Source: Sinorhizobium fredii (GTDB lineage Bacteria > Pseudomonadota > Alphaproteobacteria > Rhizobiales > Rhizobiaceae). Taken from it: a stretch of 64,000 nucleotides of DNA. The stretch is from NCBI RefSeq assembly GCF_002944405.1, contig NZ_CP024307.1, positions 3,595,001-3,659,000 of the forward strand. Reading direction: 5' to 3'. Both the position numbers and the translations under genes were made by a program. Below are positions 51,992 through 59,800 of the stretch, piece after piece. Below the pieces are notes generated by a model. That model did not search any database. It was not told the origin of the DNA and was given only the letters and a program-made list of their open reading frames with translations. How positions within the stretch are numbered: the stretch's first letter is position 1; each line of letters opens with the position of its first letter.

Positions 51992-52243
51992 ATGAAGAAA
52001 GCCATCGCACTTGTTCTGGTCGCCCTGTCGGTTGCAAGCTGCACGCAGACGGAGAAGGGTGCCGGCATCGGCGCGGCGTCGGGCGCGATCATCGGCGGCG
52101 CCATCACGAACGACGTGCGCGGCGCGGCGGTCGGCGCCGCCATCGGCGGCGTTTCCGGCGCCGTGATCGGCAACGTCACCGAGCAGCCCGGCCAGTGCTA
52201 CTACCGCGACCGCTACGGCCGCCGCTATATCGACCGTTGCTGA
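51992..52243 (+). CDS. Glycine-zipper outer-membrane lipoprotein
   Basis: 83 residues. Signal peptide with lipobox (MKKAIALVLVALSVASC, Cys at 17), then a glycine-zipper segment with repeated GAAxGAxxG (KGAGIGAASGAIIGGAITNDVRGAAVGAAIGG) and a short YRDRYGRRYIDRC tail. Family of SlyB/OmpA-type small lipoproteins of Rhizobiales. GGAGAGGA precedes the ATG. Followed by a strong terminator, so it is monocistronic. Confidence 0.85.
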   Translation: MKKAIALVLVALSVASCTQTEKGAGIGAASGAIIGGAITNDVRGAAVGAAIGGVSGAVIGNVTEQPGQCYYRDRYGRRYIDRC

Positions 52244-52270
52244 TCGCCACCGGCAATCATCGAACGAACG

Positions 52271-52299
52271 GCCCCGGAGCAATCCGGGGCTTTCTTTTT
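52271..52299 (+). terminator. Rho-independent terminator of the glycine-zipper gene
   Basis: GCCCCGGA-GCAA-TCCGGGGC, 8-bp stem, followed by TTTCTTTTT. Confidence 0.88.
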
Positions 52300-52357
52300 G
52301 CGTGGAGTCATTTGGCGGGATTGCGGCGCCGTCATTGGGCCGATTGCACGATGATTC

Positions 52358-52780
52358 TCAGGCGCTCTTCGATCTTTTCTGGGGGTGACCAGCCTTTGAC
52401 GATAGGTTCAGTGCCACGGCCGCCCGAATGAGCGCCTTCAACGCCTCTTCGTCGATCTTTTCGCCCTCATGGATATCGATGGCGCGCCTGGTATTGCCTT
52501 CGAGGCTGGAGTTGAACAGGCTCGCAGGATCCTCCAACGAAGCACCCTTGGCGAAGGTCAGCTTGACGACGCTCTTGTAGGTCTCGCCGGTACAGATGAT
52601 TCCGGCATGCGACCAAACCGGAACGCCCCGCCACTTCCACTCCTCGACCACGTCCGGGTCGGCATCCTTGATAAGCTTTCGCACGCGGGCGAGCGTCTCG
52701 CCCCGCCAGTCGCCCAGCTCTTCTATCCTCGCATCGATCAGCTGCGAGGGAGAGTTTTCCCCTTCCATCCTCTTCTCCAT
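52358..52780 (-). CDS. DUF1801-type protein
   Basis: 140 residues from ATG 52780 (MEKRMEGENSPSQLIDARIEELGDWRGETLARVRKLI). The core DPDVVEEWKWRGVPVWSHAGIICTGETYKSVVKLTFAKGASL is the DUF1801 (YdhG-like) signature; function unknown. An alternative ATG at 52837 would overlap the upstream stop as ATGA, showing coupling to the second DUF1801 gene. The pair probably share a promoter. Confidence 0.8.
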   Translation of the reverse strand: MEKRMEGENSPSQLIDARIEELGDWRGETLARVRKLIKDADPDVVEEWKWRGVPVWSHAGIICTGETYKSVVKLTFAKGASLEDPASLFNSSLEGNTRRAIDIHEGEKIDEEALKALIRAAVALNLSSKAGHPQKRSKSA

Positions 52781-52833
52781 GGTTGTTTCACTCTCTTCAT
52801 GATTGCCGTCGCGCACGCCCTTGCCCTCTCCGC

Positions 52834-53424
52834 TCACATGCGTTCGCCGGGCAATTGGCTGGCTTTCTTCACCCAGGCGGCAAACTGAGCCTCGTCCAGC
52901 TCCTCGTCCTCATGGATGTTCAGGTACCGCACTTCCCTCTGTTTGGACTCGCCTGGCGGCACCGGATGCAGCGAGGTGCCGCGAAAGAACGCCACCTTGA
53001 TGTATTTCGTGAAACAGTGAATGCCGAGGAACCAGCTCTGCTCCTCCATTCCATAGAGCGGCGAGTTCCATTTGACCGCCTTGCGGACATCGGGGACGGT
53101 CCGCTCGATCAGCGCGTCGAGGCGGCGTCCGAGATCGCTTTTCCAGCCGGGCATTGCGGCGATATAGGCCTGCACCGGCGCGTCGCCGTAGCCCTTGGCG
53201 ATCTGCGGATTGCCGCCTGAGAGAAGCTTCGGCTTCGTCGCCGCTTCCGCGCTTTCGCTGTTTTCTGCGGTGGATTCAGGCATTGCGGAGCGCGCCGGAG
53301 ATGCCTTCGCCGCGGCTTTAGTAGGCTTGCGGGCGGGTGACTTGGCAGCCGGCTCGGGCGACTTGGCTTTCGCAGACATGCGCTTGGTGTCGGCCTTCTT
53401 CTCCATTCTCGCCTTGTCGGCCAT
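52834..53424 (-). CDS. DUF1801-type protein with Lys/Ala-rich N-terminus
   Basis: 196 residues. The first 65 are low-complexity Lys, Ala, Pro and Ser (histone-H1-like), then a DUF1801 domain (YIAAMPGWKSDLGRRLDALIERTVPDVRKAVKWNSPLYGMEEQSWFLGIHCFTKYIKVAFFRG). The basic extension suggests nucleic-acid association. Homologous in its core to the adjacent gene, so the pair arose by duplication or domain shuffling. Confidence 0.78.
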   Translation of the reverse strand: MADKARMEKKADTKRMSAKAKSPEPAAKSPARKPTKAAAKASPARSAMPESTAENSESAEAATKPKLLSGGNPQIAKGYGDAPVQAYIAAMPGWKSDLGRRLDALIERTVPDVRKAVKWNSPLYGMEEQSWFLGIHCFTKYIKVAFFRGTSLHPVPPGESKQREVRYLNIHEDEELDEAQFAAWVKKASQLPGERM

Positions 53425-53648
53425 CCGCTCACTCCCGTGAAAGACGAATACATAGTCACGAATACCTCAACTTCCAGTCAACTCGACTGGCGAGGATACC
53501 GATCAATTGGCGCCGAACGACGCGGGCTCCAATCAGCCTTGCATCGGGTTGCCGCCACACTTGTGTGCAAGACTGTGTAACAAGCAATTGTGATGAACCG
53601 AACGGAACGCGCGCTCAGCCATGAGGCGCGGCAACCGAGGAGGAAGCC

Positions 53649-54380
53649 ATGACCACATCAGCCGAGAAGCAACCGACGGGCGGACAGCCTGCCATGCCCA
53701 CACCACCGGTCGTTGCGCCGGAGGCTTGGGAGGCGGCCCGCGAAGATCTGCTCGTGAAAGAAAAGGCCCTGACACGCGCCCGTGACCGGCTCGCCGCCGA
53801 GCGCCGGCGGATGCCCTGGATGGCTGTGACGAAGGACTATGTCTTCGAGGGGCCAGCAGGCAAAGTGAGCCTGCTCGACCTGTTCGACGGCCGGCGCCAA
53901 TTGATCGTCTACCGCGCCTTCTTCGAGCCCGGCGTGGAAGGCTGGCCCAACCACGCCTGCGTAGGCTGTTCCATGGTGGCCGACCAGGTCGCCCACCTCG
54001 CCCACCTCAATGCTCGTAACACCACCCTCGTCTTTATATCACGGGCGCCGCAGGCGGACATCGTGCGGCTGAAGGCGCGGATGGGCTGGGAGATCCCATG
54101 GTTTACGATTACGGACGGCTTCGACGCCGGTTTCGGCGTTGACGAATGGCACGGCACGAACGTGTTCTATCGTGACGGAGACCGCCTGTTCCGCACCTAT
54201 TTCATCAACAACCGCGGCGACGAGCAGATGGGGAGCACCTGGAACTATCTCGACTTAACGCCCCTCGGCCGGCAGGAGGTCTGGGAGGATTCACCCGAGG
54301 GCTATCCCCAGACCCCGCCCTACAAGTGGTGGAACTGGCACGACAGCTACGTCGAAAGCGAGGCTCCAGACAAGAAGTAG
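53649..54380 (+). CDS. DUF899 (thioredoxin-fold) protein
   Basis: 243 residues after GAGGAAG. The DUF899 hallmarks are visible: VFEGPAGKVSLLDLFDGRRQLIVYRAFFEPGVEGWPNHACVGCSMVADQVAHLAHLNARNTTLVFISRAPQADI, with the CVGC pair at the peroxiredoxin-like position, and VFYRDGDRLFRTYFINNRGDEQMGSTWNYLDLTPLGRQE. Function unknown; the fold suggests redox chemistry. Monocistronic, divergent from the DUF1801 pair. Confidence 0.85.
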   Translation: MTTSAEKQPTGGQPAMPTPPVVAPEAWEAAREDLLVKEKALTRARDRLAAERRRMPWMAVTKDYVFEGPAGKVSLLDLFDGRRQLIVYRAFFEPGVEGWPNHACVGCSMVADQVAHLAHLNARNTTLVFISRAPQADIVRLKARMGWEIPWFTITDGFDAGFGVDEWHGTNVFYRDGDRLFRTYFINNRGDEQMGSTWNYLDLTPLGRQEVWEDSPEGYPQTPPYKWWNWHDSYVESEAPDKK

Positions 54381-54737
54381 ACCGAGCATCGAGCGACGGA
54401 GAGGCGGCATTCCGGAAGCAGGAGGCGAGCAGGAAGCCATGAGGCGGGCCGGTTCCGGCGGATACGACGGGCGGCGAAGCGAACGCACACCGTTCATTCA
54501 GGTCGTCAGGATCGCTGCGACGGCCGCTTGCGGCCCCGATCCTCCCCAGCCGCCTACCCGCCGCTCTTTGTGCCCGAAGCACCACAGAACGAGTCCTTTT
54601 TGGCCAGAATCCGACCCGAATCGCCGCTGCAGGGTGGATGCAACCGGCCCTGATCGTTAACAAATGGAAAACTTTGCCCTGCTAGAGTGCCCATTGCCGC
54701 ACATGCAGGCATTGAGTAAAGAGTCGCCTGAAACGGG
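54381..54737. other. Intergenic region without recognised gene
   Basis: 357 bp between the DUF899 gene and tamA. No convincing coding, RNA or repeat feature is visible. The last 80 bp, which become AT-richer after GTTAACAAATGG, probably hold the tamA promoter. Confidence 0.4.
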
Positions 54738-56660
54738 ATGCGGAGGATGTCTCCACCACGCTCGAGTACTGCGTATTTGAAGGCGGCGACAGTGTTCGCG
54801 CTTGCGGCCTCGACGGCGCTCGGCCCGATTTTCGCCGGCCAAGCGCAGGCGATCCGGATCTTCGGCATGCGCTTTTTCGAAAGCGCCGAGGAGCAGGTCC
54901 AGGTTCTCGACCCGGTCAACTACACGCTTACATTCGAGCCTGGAACGGATGATGAGGAGCTGCGCGAGGCGCTCGAAAATGCTTCGCAGCTCAATCAGGA
55001 TCAGGAAAAGCCGGTCTCCGGCGACCTCGGCCTGTTGATCAAGGCGCGCGACGACCGGGAGCGGCTGCTCGCCGCGCTCTACGAAAAGGCGCGCTACGGC
55101 GGCACCGTGACGATCCTGATCAACGGCCAGGACATCGACAGCCTGCCGCCCGACCCCTCCTTCCCCGATGGCCAGGCCGTGCCGGTGACCGTGCGCGTCG
55201 CGCCGGGTCCAGCCTTCACTCTCGGCTCGGTGAGGTTTGAGGGCGATGCGGCAGGGCTCGACCCGGCGACCTATGATCTCACACGCGGCGCCCGTGCAGA
55301 CTCCACGCTGATCATCAAGGCGGGAGAGCAGATCGTCGTCGATCTCAAGGAACAGAGCCGGCCACTTGCCAAGATCACCGAGCGCAGCGTCGTCGCCGAC
55401 CATGCCACCTCCACCGTCGACGTGACGATCAGGGCCGAATCCGGACCGGTCGCGCCGGTCGGCGCTCTCACGGTTACCGGCACCAGGACCGTCGACCCGA
55501 ATTTCGTTCGCGACTATTCGCGGCTCAACCATGGCCGGCCCTATTCGCCGGAAAACATCCGCAAGGCCGCCGAGCGGCTCAGGACGCTGAACGTCTTCTC
55601 CAGCGTCACCATTGTCGAGGCTGATCAGCTTGCTCCCGACGGCACCATCCCGATGAACATCCAGGTGTCGGAGGGCAGGCACCGCTATTTCGGATTCGGC
55701 GGCCAGGTATCGACGACAGACGGGCTCGGTCTGCAGGGCTATTGGGGCCATCGCAATCTCTTCGGCCGGGCCGAGTCGCTCCGGATCGAGGGCTCCGTCG
55801 ACCGGATCGGCGAGACCACGGATGTCGGCGGGCTCGACTATTCGGCCGGTATTCTCTTTGCCAAGCCCGGCGCCTTCGGTCCGGCATCGACGTTCACGGC
55901 AAGCCTCAAGGCGGCAATCGTCGATCCGGATGCCTATAACGCCAAGACGATCACCGCCGCGGCCGGCGCCGGCTTCGAGCTTACGCCAGAGGATACCGTT
56001 TCCGTCGGCGCCGAGCTCAGCTGGGCCGATATCGACGACGCCTTCGGCTCGAATTCCTATCTGACGGCCGCGATCCCGCTCGAATATGTCCGCGACACCC
56101 GCGACGACAAGCTGAACCCCACGGAAGGCTACCGGGCGATGATCAACGCGAAGCCGAGCTACGAGATCGAAGGTCAGACCTTCTTCAGCTCCTTCGAGAC
56201 CTCCGCCTCCGCCTATTACGCGCCGGGCAGCGAAAATCGCTTCGTGTTGGCCGGCAAGCTCGGCGCCGGCGTGCTCGTCGGCGGCGACGAACTTTCCGAC
56301 ATTCCGGCAACCCGGCGTTTCTTCCTCGGCGGCGGCGGCTCGGTGCGCGGCTATTCCTTCCAGGAGATCAGCCCGCGCAATGACGACAACGAGGAGACCG
56401 GCGGCCGCTCCTATGTGAACGGTTCGCTGGAGGTCCGGATTGCGGTAACCGATACGATCGGTGTCGTGCCCTTTATCGATGCCGGCAGCGTCTCGACGAG
56501 CACGGCGCCGGATTTTTCCGACATCCGCGCCGGGGCCGGCATCGGCCTGCGCTATGCGACGCCCTTCGGGCCCATCCGTCTCGATTTCGCGGTGCCGCTC
56601 AACAAATATCCGGGCGGCACCGAATACGGGATATATGCGGGCATCGGACAATCTTTCTGA
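54738..56660 (+). CDS. tamA: Translocation and assembly module outer-membrane protein TamA
   Basis: 640 residues. Signal peptide to about residue 37 (LAASTALGPIFAGQAQA). Three POTRA-like domains follow (about 60-290), then a 16-strand Omp85 barrel beginning near HRYFGFGGQVSTTDGLGLQGYWGHRNL. The lid-lock motif VRGY is in GGGSVRGYSFQEISP and the C-terminal residue is Phe (GIGQSF), as in outer-membrane barrels. With TamB it inserts autotransporters and lipids into the outer membrane. Directly precedes tamB, separated by a 209-bp gap holding a palindromic repeat. Confidence 0.93.
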   Translation: MRRMSPPRSSTAYLKAATVFALAASTALGPIFAGQAQAIRIFGMRFFESAEEQVQVLDPVNYTLTFEPGTDDEELREALENASQLNQDQEKPVSGDLGLLIKARDDRERLLAALYEKARYGGTVTILINGQDIDSLPPDPSFPDGQAVPVTVRVAPGPAFTLGSVRFEGDAAGLDPATYDLTRGARADSTLIIKAGEQIVVDLKEQSRPLAKITERSVVADHATSTVDVTIRAESGPVAPVGALTVTGTRTVDPNFVRDYSRLNHGRPYSPENIRKAAERLRTLNVFSSVTIVEADQLAPDGTIPMNIQVSEGRHRYFGFGGQVSTTDGLGLQGYWGHRNLFGRAESLRIEGSVDRIGETTDVGGLDYSAGILFAKPGAFGPASTFTASLKAAIVDPDAYNAKTITAAAGAGFELTPEDTVSVGAELSWADIDDAFGSNSYLTAAIPLEYVRDTRDDKLNPTEGYRAMINAKPSYEIEGQTFFSSFETSASAYYAPGSENRFVLAGKLGAGVLVGGDELSDIPATRRFFLGGGGSVRGYSFQEISPRNDDNEETGGRSYVNGSLEVRIAVTDTIGVVPFIDAGSVSTSTAPDFSDIRAGAGIGLRYATPFGPIRLDFAVPLNKYPGGTEYGIYAGIGQSF

Positions 56661-56685
56661 TGCGCGCGGCAATGCCATGGTAAAC

Positions 56686-56795
56686 TACAGCGCCGCGCGT
56701 CTTATCAGACGCGCAAAGGTCGCTGTAGCACTTTGAATTGCTGCATGTCTTTGTCCCTAAGTCCAGGTCGATTTACGGACAAAGACATGCAGTAG
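56686..56795. repeat. Dispersed palindromic repeat (RIME-like), copy 4, between tamA and tamB
   Basis: Contains CGCGTCTTATCAGACGCG, GTAGCACTTTGAATTGCTGC and a long terminal hairpin GCATGTCTTTGTCC...GGACAAAGACATGC. In this copy the second palindrome is extended to 14 bp by compensating changes. Confidence 0.85.
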
Positions 56796-56869
56796 GCAAA
56801 TCCGCCTGCGGGCGATGAGCTTCCGTCCTGCCGATTCCAGAGCGGCGTAACATGGTCTATGGATAGGAC

Positions 56870-59800
56870 ATGAATCAGGTCATCGGCACATTTCGGTCAG
56901 CGCTGCGCTACGTCTTCGCCTTTCTCGGCGTGGTCGTCGTTGCGCTGTTTCTCCTCGTCGCCTTTCTCGGCTTCACCGTGCCCGGCGCACGCGTCGTCGC
57001 CTGGGCGATCGAAAAATATGCGGCGACCCCTGACCAGATCGTCCGCATCTCCGATCCGGGTGCGCTGCTCACCGGTGACTTCACCGCCGGAACGGTGACG
57101 CTCTTCGACGGCGAGGGAATCTATGCGGAGGTCCGCGACCTCTCGGTGAACTGGTTGCCGGCCGAGCTTCTGTCGATGCGCTTCGATGCAAGCAGCATCT
57201 CGGCGGCTTCCGTACGCCTCGAACGGCTGCCGATCCCCTCCACCGAAACGAAAGAGGTCCGACGGACACTCGCATTGCCCGTGGACGTGAAAATCGATGC
57301 CTTCGATCTCAAAGAGATCGTTATCGGCAAGGCGATCGCCGGCAAGGACCAGTTCCTAACCGCGAAAGGCAGGGTCGACGCGACGAATTCGAGGATCGCG
57401 CTCGCCTTGGATGCAGCCGAGCGCGACCGCCCGGAAGCACGCGCCGTCGCCGATCTCGTCTTCAATCCGGCCGGAAACGAGCTGAGGCTCGAGGCCGAGA
57501 TCGCCGAGCCGAAGGGCGGGCTGCTCGCCAAGCTGCTGCGGCTGCCGGGCGAACCGGCAGTCGATATCCAGGTGACCGGACAAGGCCCCCTCTCCGACTG
57601 GACGGGCTCCGGCACCGCATCGCTCGACGGCAGCGAGCTTCTCCGGTTGGAAGGCCGGCACGTGCTAGCCGCCGACGGCATGCACAATCTGAAGCTCACC
57701 GGCGGCGGGGCTTTCGCCCAGCTGATGCCGGCCGCTTTCAGGCCGCTTTTCGAGGGATCGACCAGCATCGACCTGACCGCCGCCTTCGACGGAAAGAGCA
57801 AGGTCCGGATCGAAGCGGGCAAGCTTGCGACCGGCGCCTTGACGCTGAACGCCTCGGGCACGGTCGACAGCCGCGGCGAGAACAATCTTCAGGCAAGCGT
57901 CGCCGGCACGAGCGGTCCGTTCGATTTCCGCTGGCCGCTGAAGGATGGCGAGCTGCAAGCACGGGTCAACACGGCGAACCTGTCGCTGATCGGCGAGGGA
58001 CAATCGGCGATCCTCGACGTCGCCGCCGACGTCGTCTCGCTCGGACTGCCTCAAGGCAGTCTCGGCGCCATCCGGCTCGCGGCGCAAAGCGACGCCTTCA
58101 ACCTGGAAATGCAGGCCGGATCGCTGAAGGCAACCGTGGAGATCGGCGAGGCGCGGTTCGCAAACGCGGATCTCGATCGGGCGATACAGGCGCCGATGAA
58201 GCTCGCCGGCACGATCGGGATCGCGCCGGATGCCATCCATTTCGATCCGCTGACGCTTGAAAGCCCCGGCATCGGCGGTTCCGTCACCGGCGCACTCGAT
58301 CGCGCCGACAGCACACTCGAAGCCGCCTTCAAGCTCTTCGCAGTGCCGGCAGTTCTGCCGCCGGCGCTTGCCGAAAAATTCGAAAAGACGATCGCCGTCT
58401 CCGGCAATCTGGTGACCGAAGAGGACGGCAGCGTCCAGCTGAGCGGCCTCGATGTCAAATCCGAAGCCGTCGAAGCCTCCGGCTCGCTGACGCTTTCGGG
58501 CGAGACGCTGACGGCCGATATCAGGGGCACGCTACCGGAGCTTGGCCGGCTTCTGCCTGACGTGAAGGGCAGCGCGGATTTCCAGGCGGCCGCATCAGGG
58601 CCCTTGAGCAAGCTCGGCGTCAAGGCAGAGATCACGTCGAGCGGCGCGACGCTTGCCGGGCGTACTTTAAGCGAACTCACGATCAACGCCGATGCGACGG
58701 CGACGCCGGGCAGCCCCGAAGCGAAGCTCACCGCCACCGGCACGCTCGACGGCCAGCCGATCGACATTCGCGCCGACGTCGTCTCGAAGGACGGTCTTAC
58801 CGCCGTTCCGACGCTGGAAGCGAAAATCGGCGGCAACAGCTTGACCGGTGCGATCGACCTGACGGCCGATTTCAAGCCGAACGGCAAGCTCGACTTCAAC
58901 GTGCCGGATCTCGGGCTGCTTGCCGCCATGGCCGGCCAGCAGGCATCCGGCGACCTCGCCGGTTCGGCGACGCTCGAGACCGCAAATGGCGTTACCTCGG
59001 TGGCGCTCAAAGCCAATGGCAACAGCGTAGAGCGCGGCGCGCTGACGATCGCTAAACCGGCGGTAGATCTCGCTATCGCCGATATTGCCAGGCCGACCAT
59101 CAAGGGCAATGTCAGCGCCGAGAGCGTTGCGCAGGGTGAAAACCGGATCGCGGACCTCAATCTCGCCTTCGAACAGCAGGGCAGCCGCACCGGCTTCTCG
59201 GCCGAGGGCCTCTATGACGGCGCACCGCTCAGGGCTTCGGGCGAACTGACGAGCGAGGCCGGCCGCACCGAAATCCGCCTCGCCTCCGCCTCTGCGGCGC
59301 CGCGGCGCCTGCCGCTGCAGCTTGCAGCGCCGACCGTGATCGCGATCGAGAACGGCGCGGCTCGGCTCGACGGCCTCACCATCCAGGCATCGACGGGTAC
59401 CGTCGCCGTCTCCGGCACGGCCGGCGACCGGCTCGACCTCAGCGCGAATCTCAACGACTTGCCCGCCGTGCTCATCAACACCTTCGCACCGACGCTCGGT
59501 GCCGAGGGCACCATTGCCGGCACCGTCGATATCGACGGCGAGGCGCAGGCGCCGGTGGTCGCCTACGACCTCGCCTGGAGCGGCGCCTCGATGTCCTCGC
59601 TGCGCGCCGGCGGTCTTGCCGCGCAGGACCTGACCGCCAAGGGCACGGTCTCCGTCACGGAGGCGGCGATCAGCTTCGACCCGACGGTGATCGAGAGCCC
59701 CGGCTTCCGCGGCAATCTCACCGGCAGCCTCGCCCGCGCCGAAAAAGCGGCAACGGCGACCTTCGACGTGCGTGCCGAACCGAGCTTCCTGCCGGGTGGC

